From assembly GCA_003164655.1 (NCBI GenBank), contig PLTW01000118.1, positions 2,566 through 29,471 of the forward strand: a stretch of 26,906 nt of DNA. Direction: 5' to 3'. The notes under the pieces were generated by a model that saw nothing but the letters and a program-made list of their open reading frames with translations, did no database searches and had not been told where the DNA came from. Below are positions 1-7,724 of this stretch, in pieces. The stretch is from Actinomycetota bacterium (lineage in GTDB: Bacteria > Actinomycetota > Thermoleophilia > UBA2241). Positions within the stretch are counted from its first letter, which is position 1, and each line of letters starts with the position of its first letter. A program made the translations under genes and the position numbers.

Positions 1-1
1 G

Positions 2-271
2 GGCGCGCTTCTGCTCAGCCGCAGCGGACGGCCACTGCACACCTCCGACGTGCGGCGCATCGTCGCCAAGTACGCCCGCCTTGCCGGTCTCACGGCCTCG
101 CCGCACATGTTCCGGCACGCCTATGCCACGCACATGCTCGAGCACGGCGCCGACCTGCGGGCCATCCAGGAGCTCCTCGGCCACAGCTCGGTATCGACCA
201 CGCAGATTTACACGCACGTCAGCGGCGCTCACCTCAAAGCCGTCCATCAGCGGCACCATCCGCGAGCGTGA
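2..271 (+). CDS. xerC: Tyrosine recombinase XerC/XerD, C-terminal part (5' end outside window)
   Basis: This is the catalytic C-terminus of a tyrosine site-specific recombinase, the family that resolves chromosome dimers at dif sites with FtsK. The frame is open to the window edge and shows HMFRHAYATHML (the HxxR box), then LGHSSVSTTQIYTHV, which holds the LGH motif and the Tyr nucleophile, followed by a short tail and a TGA stop. About 89 residues are visible, so roughly two thirds of a normal 300-residue protein lies upstream. Placement just before a WhiG-type sigma gene and rpsB matches the actinobacterial xerC position. XerC rather than XerD is inferred from this context only; the visible residues fit either. 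Confidence 0.9.
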   Translation, partial: GALLLSRSGRPLHTSDVRRIVAKYARLAGLTASPHMFRHAYATHMLEHGADLRAIQELLGHSSVSTTQIYTHVSGAHLKAVHQRHHPRA

Positions 272-395
272 CCGGAGTGGCCTCCGACGCCGCGATAAGC
301 GCCGTGCGGCATGACGCCGTTGCATGTGGGCAAACTAAGAGTGGTGGTAGCATTGGGCAGTCGTCGCCCTGGGCGGCGCTGCGGGTACTAGCGAC

Positions 396-1217
396 ATGGT
401 GACGTCTGTGGGCAAGGTCGCGTCAATGGGTCGTCTCGACGAGAGCAAGATCAACGATCTCTGGCGCCGGTTCAAGAGCGGCGGCGACCAGCAGGCGCGC
501 GACCGCCTGATCCTGGCCTACGCGCCGCTCGTCAAATACGTGGCCGGCCGCATGGGCAGCGGCCTGCCGGCCCACATCGAAGAATCCGACCTCATCAGCT
601 ACGGTCTCCTGGGCCTCATCGGGGCGCTGGAAAGGTTCGACCCGGGGCGCGAGATCAAGTTCGAGACCTACGCGATCTCGCGCATCAAGGGCTCGATCAT
701 CGACGAGCTGCGCTCGCTGGATTGGGTGCCGCGTTCGGTGCGCAGCAAAGCGCGCGAGATCGAGCGCGTGTGCGCCCGGCTCGAGAACCGCCTGCAGCGC
801 GCACCGACCGACGACGAGATCGCTGCCGAACTTGGCGGCACGGTGGCCGAGTTCCATCACGCCCTGTCGCAGATCTCCAACACCTCGCTGGTAGCGCTCG
901 ACGAGCTCTGGGCGATCTCCGGCTCCGACGGCGACACGGCTTCGCTGATCGACACTATCGAAGACCCCAAGAGCCCCGACCCCTCGCGGCTGCTCGACCT
1001 GTCGGAGATGAAAGACCGTCTCGCGGCCGCGATCGACGCGCTGCCGCCACGCGAGAAGATCGTCATCGCGCTCTACTACTACGAGAGCCTGACGTTGCGC
1101 GAGATCGGCGAGGTGCTCGGCGTCACCGAGTCGCGCGTCTCGCAGCTGCATACCAAGGCGATCCTGCGTCTCAAAGGGCGGCTGCGCGACGAGATCGAGC
1201 CGGCCGTCATAGGCTGA
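396..1217 (+). CDS. whiG: RNA polymerase sigma factor, WhiG/FliA (sigma-28) family
   Basis: Alternative sigma factor that directs RNA polymerase to TAAA / GCCGATAA-type promoters. The 273-residue protein has the full group-3 layout: region 1.2/2 (LILAYAPLVKYVAGRMGSGL, then KFETYAISRIKGSIIDELR), a region 3 starting DWVPRSVRSKAREIERV, and region 4 ending LTLREIGEVLGVTESRVSQL with the helix-turn-helix. These stretches are very close to Streptomyces WhiG, and the position between xerC and rpsB is that of whiG. No flagellar genes are in the window. WhiG is held inactive by the anti-sigma factor RsiG in complex with c-di-GMP, and an RsiG-like protein is encoded at 24151-24441. The start is uncertain: ATG 396 has no clear ribosome site and ATG 426 is an alternative that removes ten residues. 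Confidence 0.93.
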   Translation: MVTSVGKVASMGRLDESKINDLWRRFKSGGDQQARDRLILAYAPLVKYVAGRMGSGLPAHIEESDLISYGLLGLIGALERFDPGREIKFETYAISRIKGSIIDELRSLDWVPRSVRSKAREIERVCARLENRLQRAPTDDEIAAELGGTVAEFHHALSQISNTSLVALDELWAISGSDGDTASLIDTIEDPKSPDPSRLLDLSEMKDRLAAAIDALPPREKIVIALYYYESLTLREIGEVLGVTESRVSQLHTKAILRLKGRLRDEIEPAVIG

Positions 1218-1299
1218 CCGGCGCGCTCGCCGGCGGGCGACCTCACCCGGCTGCTCGCCCGGCCGCGACCGTCGCCCGGCGCCGGCGGTTTGCCGTGCG

Positions 1300-1308
1300 T
1301 GGTATCAT
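1300..1308 (+). promoter_or_regulatory. Candidate extended -10 promoter of the rpsB operon
   Basis: TGGTATCAT reads as an extended -10 (TG-N-TATCAT). It lies about 135 bases before the rpsB start in the 227-base gap after whiG. No convincing -35 is visible at the right distance. The long leader it implies holds a hairpin at 1361-1389. Confidence 0.4.
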
Positions 1309-1360
1309 GTGTGGCTGCTTGTGTTCTGCCAACCCACGACCCGACGAGTCCCGGGCGCGT

Positions 1361-1389
1361 GGCGGTGCCCCGAAAGCGGGGTCCACGCC
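1361..1389 (+). promoter_or_regulatory. Hairpin in the rpsB leader
   Basis: The inner stem CCCCG/CGGGG closes a four-base AAAG loop, and the outer stem GGCG/CGCC is separated from it by a small internal loop. It sits 56 bases before the rpsB start codon and has no U-tract, so it is not an intrinsic terminator. rpsB leaders are known to bind S2 for autoregulation in enterobacteria; whether this one does is only a guess. Confidence 0.35.
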
Positions 1390-1444
1390 GCTCTTGCCCG
1401 TCGGCACTGAAAGACAGACAACCGACCCCCTCTAGGAGGCACCC

Positions 1445-2710
1445 GTGCCCACGATCAGCATGAAGGACCTGCTGCAAAACGGCGTCCACTTCGGTCATCA
1501 GACCCGCCGCTGGAACCCCAAGATGCGCAGCTACATCTTCGCCGAGCGCGGCGGCATCTACATCATCGATCTGCAGAAGACCACCGTGCTGATCGACGAA
1601 GCCTACAGCTTTCTGCGCAACGTCGCCGCACGCGGCGGCAGCGTGCTCTTCGTCGGCACCAAGAAGCAGTGCCAGGAGGCCATCAAAGAAGAGGCCGAGG
1701 CGGCCGGCCAGCCGTACGTCGCCTCGCGCTGGCTGGGCGGTCTGCTGACCAACTACGCCACGCTTTCCAAGCGTATCAAGCGCCTCCACGAGCTGCGTCA
1801 GCTCGTCGCCGAGGGCTCGATCGACGTGCTGCCTACGCGCGACCAGATGAAGCTGCGCGGCGAGCTCGCCAAGCTCGAGACAAACCTCGGAGGGGTGGCC
1901 GGCATGGAGAGCCTGCCGAGCGCCGTCTTCGTGGTCGATCCGCGCAAAGAGGCGATCGTCGTCAAAGAGGCGCGCAAGCTGGGCATTCCGCTCGTGGCGC
2001 TGGTCGATACCAACTGCGACCCCGACGAGGTCGACTACGTCATTCCCGGCAACGACGACGCCATCCGTTCGTGCTCGGTGATCGTCAAGGCCATGGCCCG
2101 CGCCGTGGCCGACGGGCGGGCGCAAGTCACGCTCGCCGAGTTCAAGGCGGCCGAAGAAAGGGCCGCCGCGGCGCAGGCTGCGGCCGCCGCCGAGGCCGCG
2201 CTGGCCAACGCCGCCGCGGCCGTCGCCGCCGAGGCCGTCGCCCAGGCCGCGGCCGCCGAAGTCGTGGCCGCCGAGGTGGTCGCCGAAGCCGTTGTCGAAG
2301 CGGTGGCAGCCGAAGCCGTGGCCACCGACGAAGGCGCGACTCCCAAGGCCGCGACCGCGGCCGCCATCGAGGCGGCCGAGGTCGAGCTGGTCGCCGAAGC
2401 CGCTGCCGCCGAAGCCGTCGCCGCCGACGAGCTGGCGGTCGCGGCCGTCGCGCAAGCCGCCGCGACCGAAGCGGTCGCCGAGGCGGCCGCCACCGAAGCG
2501 GTCGAGGACGAGGTCGAAGCCGAAGTCGCCGAACTCGTCGCCGAAGTCGCCGTTGCCGCCGATGTCGCCGTCACCGAGACGCCGGACAAAAAGACACGTA
2601 AACCCGCCGCCCGCAAGCCGGGCAAGACCGACAAGGGCGCGGCGACCCCGAAGTCCTCCGCCGGCAAGAGCGCCGGCGCGGGCGGCACGAAAGACGAGAG
2701 TGAGGCGTAG
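1445..2710 (+). CDS. rpsB: Small-subunit ribosomal protein S2 with a very long low-complexity C-terminal tail
   Basis: S2 is an essential 30S protein. Residues 1 to about 235 are a normal S2 core (MKDLLQNGVHFGHQTRRWNP at the N-terminus, LFVGTKKQCQEAI, SRWLGGLLTN, and DTNCDPDEVDYVIPGNDDA near the end). The GTG start is set by AGGAGG at 1434-1439. From about residue 236 the protein runs on for some 185 residues: first an Ala/Glu/Val-rich stretch with irregular EAVA/EVVA units, then a Lys/Pro/Ala-rich basic stretch (PDKKTRKPAARKPGKT) to the stop. Typical S2 is about 230-310 residues, so 421 is unusually long. The reading frame stays intact through the tail, and the next gene begins on its last base, which argues that the tail is really translated. 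Confidence 0.97.
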   Translation: MPTISMKDLLQNGVHFGHQTRRWNPKMRSYIFAERGGIYIIDLQKTTVLIDEAYSFLRNVAARGGSVLFVGTKKQCQEAIKEEAEAAGQPYVASRWLGGLLTNYATLSKRIKRLHELRQLVAEGSIDVLPTRDQMKLRGELAKLETNLGGVAGMESLPSAVFVVDPRKEAIVVKEARKLGIPLVALVDTNCDPDEVDYVIPGNDDAIRSCSVIVKAMARAVADGRAQVTLAEFKAAEERAAAAQAAAAAEAALANAAAAVAAEAVAQAAAAEVVAAEVVAEAVVEAVAAEAVATDEGATPKAATAAAIEAAEVELVAEAAAAEAVAADELAVAAVAQAAATEAVAEAAATEAVEDEVEAEVAELVAEVAVAADVAVTETPDKKTRKPAARKPGKTDKGAATPKSSAGKSAGAGGTKDESEA

Positions 2711-3312
2711 TGGCTGACATCACGGCTGCCATGGTCAAGGAGCTTCGCGACAAGAGCGGAGCGGGCATGATGGACTGCAAGAAGGCCCTCGCCGCTACGG
2801 GCGGCGTTTTCGAGAAGGCCATCGACGAGTTGCGCAAGAAGGGTCTCGCGGCCGCCCAGAAGAAGTCGTCGCGCACCACGCGTGAAGGCGCGATCGACTC
2901 CTACATCCACGCCGGCGGCAAGATCGGCGTGCTTGTCGAGGTGGGCGTCGAGACCGATTTCGTGGCGCGCAGCGAACCGTTCCGCGAGTTCACGCACGAC
3001 CTCGCCATGCAGGTCGCCGCCTCGAACCCGCTCTGGGTGCGTCGCGACGAGGTGCCCGACGAGGTCGTCGAGCGCGAGAAGGCCATCTATCGTGAGCAGG
3101 CCAAGGGCAAGCCCGACAACGTCGTCGAGAAGATGCTCGATGGCAAGCTGAACAAGTTCTTTCAAGAGGTCTGCCTTGTCGACCAGCCCTTCGTCAAAGA
3201 CCCCGATCGCACGATCGAGCAGTTGCGCACCGATCTCGTCGGGGTGATCGGCGAGAACGTCGAGGTGCGGCGGTTCGTGCGCTTTCAGCTCGGCGAGACG
3301 GCCGAGGACTGA
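2710..3312 (+). CDS. tsf: Elongation factor Ts, short form
   Basis: Nucleotide exchange factor for EF-Tu. The N-terminal UBA-like segment and hallmark ELRDKSGAGMMDCKKAL are at residues 12-28, and the core signature IDSYIHAGGKIGVLVEVGVE and TDFVARSEPFREFTHDLAMQ follows. Its GTG start shares one base with the rpsB stop (TAGTG), implying translational coupling. At 200 residues it is the short, Thermus-like type and lacks much of the C-terminal half found in the 270-280 residue forms. ATG 2731 would be a later start but would cut into the conserved N-terminus. Confidence 0.97.
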   Translation: MADITAAMVKELRDKSGAGMMDCKKALAATGGVFEKAIDELRKKGLAAAQKKSSRTTREGAIDSYIHAGGKIGVLVEVGVETDFVARSEPFREFTHDLAMQVAASNPLWVRRDEVPDEVVEREKAIYREQAKGKPDNVVEKMLDGKLNKFFQEVCLVDQPFVKDPDRTIEQLRTDLVGVIGENVEVRRFVRFQLGETAED

Positions 3313-3316
3313 CGCC

Positions 3317-4069
3317 GTGACCGAGGGTGGTCCGGACGACGCTGGCGGCGCGGGCGGGCAAGGCCCCTTCCACCGCGTCCTGCTCAAGCTCAGCGGCCAG
3401 GCGCTGGCCGGCGCCGGTCATGCGATCGACCCGGCGCGCACCCTCGAGATCGCCCATCACGTGCGGGCCGTGCGCGAGCGCGGCGTCGAGCTGGCCATCG
3501 TCGTCGGCGGCGGCAACATCTTTCGCGGCGTGGCGGCCGCAGCCAAGGGCTTCGACCGGGCCACGGCCGATTACATCGGCATGATCGCCACCGTGCAGAA
3601 CGCTCTGGCCCTGCAGGACGCCCTCGAAGACGAAGACGTCGACACGCGGGTGATGAGCGCCATCGAGATCAAGGCGGTGTGCGAGCCGTACATCAGACGG
3701 CGCGCCCTGCGACACATCGAGAAAGGGCGCGTCGTGATCTGCGCGGCCGGCATCGGCAACCCGTATTTCTCGACCGATTCGGCGGCCGCCTTGCGGGCGC
3801 TCGAGCTGGGTGCGCAGGCGATCCTCATGGCCAAGCGCGAGTACGACGGCGTCTACGACGCCGACCCCGACAAGGTACCCGAGGCACGGTTCATCTCCGA
3901 GATCACGCACCTTCAGGCCATCGAGCGCGGGCTCAAGGTGATGGACACCACCGCGCTGTCGTTGTGCATGGACAACCACCTGCCGATCCACGTGTTCAAG
4001 ATGACCGGCGAGAACATCGAACGCGTGCTGGCGGGCGAACGCGTCGGCACGGTGGTGAGCACCCCGTGA
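3317..4069 (+). CDS. pyrH: Uridylate kinase (UMP kinase)
   Basis: Phosphorylates UMP to UDP in pyrimidine synthesis; an amino-acid-kinase-fold hexamer in the cytoplasm. Motifs: RVLLKLSGQALAG near the N-terminus (phosphate-binding Lys), VVGGGNIFRG, DYIGMIATVQNALALQDALE (UMP site), GNPYFSTDSAAALRALELGA, and KREYDGVYDADP. The length of 250 residues is standard. It begins four bases after tsf with a GTG start, inside the rpsB-tsf-pyrH-frr arrangement that is conserved in most bacteria. Confidence 0.97.
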   Translation: MTEGGPDDAGGAGGQGPFHRVLLKLSGQALAGAGHAIDPARTLEIAHHVRAVRERGVELAIVVGGGNIFRGVAAAAKGFDRATADYIGMIATVQNALALQDALEDEDVDTRVMSAIEIKAVCEPYIRRRALRHIEKGRVVICAAGIGNPYFSTDSAAALRALELGAQAILMAKREYDGVYDADPDKVPEARFISEITHLQAIERGLKVMDTTALSLCMDNHLPIHVFKMTGENIERVLAGERVGTVVSTP

Positions 4070-4093
4070 CGGGCAAGCCAGGAGGGCTGTGAC

Positions 4094-4651
4094 GTGGAAA
4101 AGGAGCTGCTCGACGACGCGACCGATCGCATGGCCAAGGCCATTGCGGCCACCCGGACCGAGTTCAACACGGTGCGCAGCGGGCGCGCCTCGACGGCCCT
4201 GCTCGACCGCATTCACATCGACTTCTACGGCGTCTCGACGCCGCTCAAGCAGATGGCCACGGTCGCGGCCCCCGAGCCGCGCCTGATCACCGTCACGCCC
4301 TACGACAAGTCGTCGCTGAAGGCCGTCGAAAAGGCGATCATGGAATCCGACCTCGGTCTGAACCCGAGCAACGACGGCAATGTCATCCGTCTGCCCATCC
4401 CGGCGCTCACCGAGGAACGGCGTCGCGATCTCGTCAAGCTCATCCACAGGCTGGCCGAAGACGGCCGCGTGGCCGTCCGCAACATCCGCCGCGAGGCCAT
4501 GAAGGACCTCAAGGAGTACAAGAACGAGGGGCTGATCGGCGAAGACGCCGAGCACCGCGCCGAGGAGCATCTGCAGCAACTCACCGACCAGCGCATCCAC
4601 GAGATCGACGAGCTGCTCAAGCACAAGGAAACCGAGATCCTCGAGGTCTAG
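4094..4651 (+). CDS. frr: Ribosome recycling factor
   Basis: Splits post-termination ribosomes together with EF-G. The 185-residue length is exact for the family. Visible family stretches are the helix TEFNTVRSGRASTALLDRI, then VAAPEPRLITVTPYD, NDGNVIRLPIPALTEERRRD and VRNIRREAMKDLKEY. The GTG start follows AGGAGGG at 4080-4086. It is fourth in the operon, 24 bases after pyrH. Confidence 0.97.
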   Translation: MEKELLDDATDRMAKAIAATRTEFNTVRSGRASTALLDRIHIDFYGVSTPLKQMATVAAPEPRLITVTPYDKSSLKAVEKAIMESDLGLNPSNDGNVIRLPIPALTEERRRDLVKLIHRLAEDGRVAVRNIRREAMKDLKEYKNEGLIGEDAEHRAEEHLQQLTDQRIHEIDELLKHKETEILEV

Positions 4652-4684
4652 CGCCCCTTTTTCGTATTCGAAAGAGGCGAGACC

Positions 4685-5530
4685 TTGGGCGCCATGGCAT
4701 CCAATGAGCCGCAGCCGAGACGAACGGCGCCGTCGCTGCTGCGCAAAGCCGGCACGGCCCGCCGCCTTGCGCGCGGCGGTTCGTCCGAGCGCGCCGCTGG
4801 CGGTGCCGAGTGCCGTTATCTGGCCGTCATCATGGACGGCAACGGCCGCTGGGCCCGGCGCCGCCATCTGCCGGTGGCCGCCGGACACCGCGCCGGCGCC
4901 AAAGCGCTGCGGCGCCTGATCGAGCGCGCCCTCGACCGCGGCGTCCTCGAGGTCACGGTCTACTCGTTTTCGAGCGAGAACTGGCGCCGGCCCGCCGACG
5001 AGGTAGGAGCTCTCATGGAGCTGTTCATCGAGCAGATCGAATCACAGGTGCCCGAAGTGCAAAGCCGCGGCGTGCGGGTGCAGTTCGTGGGTCGCAAGGA
5101 GGGCGTCGCCGCCGAGCTGCTGGCGCGCATCGACGCGGCCGAAGCCGCCAATCCGGTCGCACCGGCCATGACCATGTACATCGCCTTCAACTACGGCGGG
5201 CGCGACGAGATCGTCGACGCCGCACGCGCGCTCGCAGCGACGGTCGCCCGCGCATCGGCCGACGCCGCGGCCGGCGGCTCGGCCCGCCCGCTCGAGGAGC
5301 TCGTCTGCGAGGATGCTTTGCGCGCCTGCCTCTACGCACCGGAGATGCACGATCCCGAGCTGCTGATCCGCACGAGCGGCGAACAGCGCATCTCGAACTT
5401 CCTGCTCTGGCAGCTGGCCTACACCGAGTTGTACTTCAGCGCCAAGCTGTGGCCCGATTTTGGCCCGGCCGACCTCGACGAGGCCCTCGCGGTCTACGCC
5501 ACGCGGGCGCGCCGGTTCGGCGGCCGATGA
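4685..5530 (+). CDS. uppS: Isoprenyl (undecaprenyl) diphosphate synthase, cis-type
   Basis: Cis-prenyltransferase that adds isopentenyl units to make the lipid carrier for cell-wall synthesis. The first catalytic motif AVIMDGNGRWARRR has the key Asp at residue 51; GHRAGAKAL, then SFSSENWRRPADEV follow, and the C-terminal signature IRTSGEQRISNFLLWQLAY and WPDF is intact. The 44 residues before the core are basic and poorly conserved, which brings the total to 281 against about 250 usually. The TTG at 4685 is preferred because an AGAGG lies seven bases before it; ATG 4694 is possible and shortens the protein by three residues. Confidence 0.95.
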   Translation: MGAMASNEPQPRRTAPSLLRKAGTARRLARGGSSERAAGGAECRYLAVIMDGNGRWARRRHLPVAAGHRAGAKALRRLIERALDRGVLEVTVYSFSSENWRRPADEVGALMELFIEQIESQVPEVQSRGVRVQFVGRKEGVAAELLARIDAAEAANPVAPAMTMYIAFNYGGRDEIVDAARALAATVARASADAAAGGSARPLEELVCEDALRACLYAPEMHDPELLIRTSGEQRISNFLLWQLAYTELYFSAKLWPDFGPADLDEALAVYATRARRFGGR

Positions 5531-5586
5531 CCAGACGCACGTCACAGCGAGTCGCGGCACGCAGCCTGGCCCGGTGCCCGTGCTAG
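5527..5586 (+). other. Nineteen-codon ORF bridging uppS and cdsA (coupling peptide or frameshift trace)
   Basis: The uppS stop overlaps an ATG (ATGA), from which a 19-residue, Arg-rich reading frame (MTRRTSQRVAARSLARCPC) runs to a TAG at 5584-5586. The cdsA frame has its only GTG starts (5574 and 5580) inside this ORF. It could couple cdsA translation to uppS. Alternatively it is the true basic N-terminus of CdsA separated by a frameshift. Confidence 0.3.
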
Positions 5587-6362
5587 GCACGCGCGTCATC
5601 GTCGGCGCGGTGCTGGCGTTGCTGGCGCTCGTGGTCACGATCCACGGCGGCCTGCCGTTCCTTGTGGTCGCCGTCGGCGTGGCGGTGGTCGGCATCAACG
5701 AGTTCTACCGCATGATGCGGCCCTACCGGCCGCTCGTCCTGGCCGGCTTCGTCGGCGTCGTGCTCATGGCCTGGGTCGCCTGGATGTACTCGCCGCAAGC
5801 GCTGATGGGCATTCTCGCCCTGTCGCTGCTGCTGTCGTTCGGTCTCGCCGTCATACCCGGCCCGCGCCCCGGCGTGAGCGTGCGCATCGCCATCACCATG
5901 CTGGGTCTCGTCTACGTCGGCTTGGGTGTCGGTCATCTCGAGCTCGTCCGCCGGCTCGCCGACGGGCAGGGGTACGCCCTGATGGTCGTCTTCGGCGCCT
6001 GGGCCGGCGATACCGTGGCCTACTTTACGGGACGCTACTTCGGAGCGACCCCCATGGCGCCGCGCCTGTCGCCCAAGAAGACCTGGGAGGGCTTTGTCGG
6101 CGGTTTCATAGGCAGCGTGCTGATGGTGGTCTTCATCGGCCTGTACTATCGCTCGATCGGCGAGCTTCACTCGCTGCTGCTCGGGGTGACGATCGGCCTG
6201 CTCGCGCCGCTGGGCGACTTGTTCGAGTCGCTGCTCAAACGTGATGTCGAGATCAAGGACGCGGGGCGTTTCTTTCCCGGGCACGGCGGTCTTCTCGACC
6301 GCTTCGACGGCCTGCTGTTCGCGGCCGTGGCGAGCTACTATCTGATCATCGCCTTCCACTAG
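5574..6362 (+). CDS. cdsA: Phosphatidate cytidylyltransferase (CDP-diglyceride synthase)
   Basis: Polytopic membrane enzyme that makes CDP-diacylglycerol from phosphatidate and CTP, feeding phospholipid synthesis (a PgsA-like enzyme is at 17091). The C-terminus carries the complete family signature, SLLKRDVEIKDAG followed by FFPGHGGLLDRFDGLLF. Several hydrophobic segments precede it (for example VIVGAVLALLALVVTIHGGL and IAITMLGLVYVGLGVGHLEL), and SPKKTWEGFVGG lies in a loop. From GTG 5574 it is 262 residues, close to normal. The start is weakly defined: no Shine-Dalgarno is seen, GTG 5580 is equally possible, and the frame also stays open back into uppS to TTG 5460. Confidence 0.93.
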   Translation: MPVLGTRVIVGAVLALLALVVTIHGGLPFLVVAVGVAVVGINEFYRMMRPYRPLVLAGFVGVVLMAWVAWMYSPQALMGILALSLLLSFGLAVIPGPRPGVSVRIAITMLGLVYVGLGVGHLELVRRLADGQGYALMVVFGAWAGDTVAYFTGRYFGATPMAPRLSPKKTWEGFVGGFIGSVLMVVFIGLYYRSIGELHSLLLGVTIGLLAPLGDLFESLLKRDVEIKDAGRFFPGHGGLLDRFDGLLFAAVASYYLIIAFH

Positions 6363-6371
6363 GAGGACGCC

Positions 6372-7724
6372 TTGAGCACAAGCCAGCCGCGCGAACCGGT
6401 GCCCCGGCGCCTCGTCATCCTCGGCGCGACCGGTTCGATCGGCCGTCAGGCCATCGAGGTAGCGGCCGCTCTGCCGGGGCTTACGGTAGCCGGCCTCGCG
6501 GCCGGCCGCAACGTCGATGCGCTGCTCGCCGCCGCCGCCGTCACGGAGGCCGCTGCCATCGGCCTGCACGATCGCGCGGCTGCGGCGGCCGCCGCCCCGC
6601 GATCGTCTTGTCGCGTGCATGCCGGCGACGACGGCATCGCCGAGCTGATCGCCGCCGCCGCGCACGACGCTGCGCAGACCGGCAGCGAGCTCATCGTGCT
6701 CAACGGCATCGTCGGCGCCGCCGGACTGCGCGCCAGCCTGGTTGCCCTGGAGTGCGGCGCCACGCTGGCGCTCGCCAACAAGGAGAGCATGGTCGCCGGC
6801 GGGCCGTTCGTGCTGGCCGCGGCGCGCGCCGCCGGCGCGCGCATCATCCCCGTCGACAGCGAGCACAGCGCCATCTTTCAGTGCCTGGAAGGCGGCCGTC
6901 GGGGAGCGGGGAGGATGGGTGTTGAGGGTCGCACGGAGCTGGCGCGCACGCCGGCGGCCCGGGCGGCGGCGGCGGCGCGGCGGCCTGGCGACGACCCGCT
7001 GCTCTTCGCCGAGGAGATCCTACTGACCGGCTCGGGTGGGCCGTTCCGCGGTCGCACGAGCCGGGAGCTGGCCACGGTGACGGCGACGGCGGCGCTCAAG
7101 CACCCCAACTGGGTCATGGGTCCCAAGGTGACGATCGACTCTGCCACCCTCATGAACAAGGGTCTCGAGGTCATCGAAGCCCACGAGCTGTTCGGCGTGC
7201 CCTACGATGCCGTGCGCGTGGTCGTGCACCCCCAGTCGATCGTGCACTCCCTGGTCCGTTTTGGCGACGGCGCCGTGCTGGCCCATCTCGGCGTGCCCGA
7301 CATGCGTACGCCGATCGGCTACGCGCTGAGCTGGCCCGACCGGGCGCCGCTGCCCATGGTGCCGGCCCTCGACCTGCTGGCCGGCGAATTGACCTTCGCC
7401 GAGCCCGACACGGCGACCTTTCGCTGCCTTGCCCTGGCGCGGGCGGCCGGCGAGTCGGGAGCTCGTGCCTGGGCCGGACGCGCACCGGGCGATGGGGGCG
7501 GCGGCGCGGGCGCCGCCGCCCCCATCGCCCTGAACGCCGGCAACGAGGTCGCGGTGCAGGCCTTCCTCGACGGGCGCATCGGCTTTCTGGCGATCGCCGA
7601 GATCGTCGAACGGGTGCTCGAGCGCTGCGGCGACGGCCGTATCGCCGACCTTGCCGACGTCTTTGGCTGCGACGCCCAGGCGCGTCGCGTCGCCCACGCG
7701 GCGCTGGCGGCGGGCGCCGGGTAG
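6372..7724 (+). CDS. dxr: 1-deoxy-D-xylulose 5-phosphate reductoisomerase with two insertions
   Basis: Second enzyme of the MEP isoprenoid pathway; uses NADPH to convert DXP to MEP. GATGSIG near the N-terminus binds NADPH. PVDSEHSAIFQCL has the metal ligands D162 and E164; TGSGGPFR, HPNWVMGPKVTIDSATLMNK, HPQSIVHSLV and NAGNEVAVQAFLDGRIGF are all present, so the enzyme should work. The TTG start is set by AGGAGG at 6361-6366. At 450 residues it is longer than the usual 380-400. One extra Arg/Ala-rich stretch lies at about residues 176-213, between IFQCL and LLTGSGG. A second, Gly/Ala-rich, lies at about 372-384 and is encoded by a perfect inverted repeat. Confidence 0.95.
   Translation: MSTSQPREPVPRRLVILGATGSIGRQAIEVAAALPGLTVAGLAAGRNVDALLAAAAVTEAAAIGLHDRAAAAAAAPRSSCRVHAGDDGIAELIAAAAHDAAQTGSELIVLNGIVGAAGLRASLVALECGATLALANKESMVAGGPFVLAAARAAGARIIPVDSEHSAIFQCLEGGRRGAGRMGVEGRTELARTPAARAAAAARRPGDDPLLFAEEILLTGSGGPFRGRTSRELATVTATAALKHPNWVMGPKVTIDSATLMNKGLEVIEAHELFGVPYDAVRVVVHPQSIVHSLVRFGDGAVLAHLGVPDMRTPIGYALSWPDRAPLPMVPALDLLAGELTFAEPDTATFRCLALARAAGESGARAWAGRAPGDGGGGAGAAAPIALNAGNEVAVQAFLDGRIGFLAIAEIVERVLERCGDGRIADLADVFGCDAQARRVAHAALAAGAG
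7487..7530. repeat. Perfect 20-bp inverted repeat with 4-base loop inside dxr
   Basis: Bases 7487-7506 are the exact reverse complement of 7511-7530, with CGGG between. The repeat lies in frame within dxr and encodes PGDGGGGAGAAAPIA, just before the conserved NAGNEVAV segment. The transcript would form a very stable GC hairpin within the coding region. Confidence 0.9.

Noticed and set aside
272..395. A possible WhiG-type box (CGCGATAA near 290) or hairpin (CGGAG/CTCCG at 273-286) before whiG
   Set aside because: The -10-like box matches only 6 of 8 bases and has no TAAA at the right distance; the hairpin has no U-tract.
1079..3387. Long minus-strand frames (458 and 450 codons) across rpsB and tsf
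   Set aside because: Antisense shadows of the Ala/Glu-rich tail and the tsf coding frame; they are Gly/Asp/Val-repeat or Ala/Ser/Thr-repeat translations.
3194..4888. A 564-codon minus-strand frame opposite pyrH, frr and the start of uppS
   Set aside because: Three sense-strand genes with complete motifs explain the stretch.
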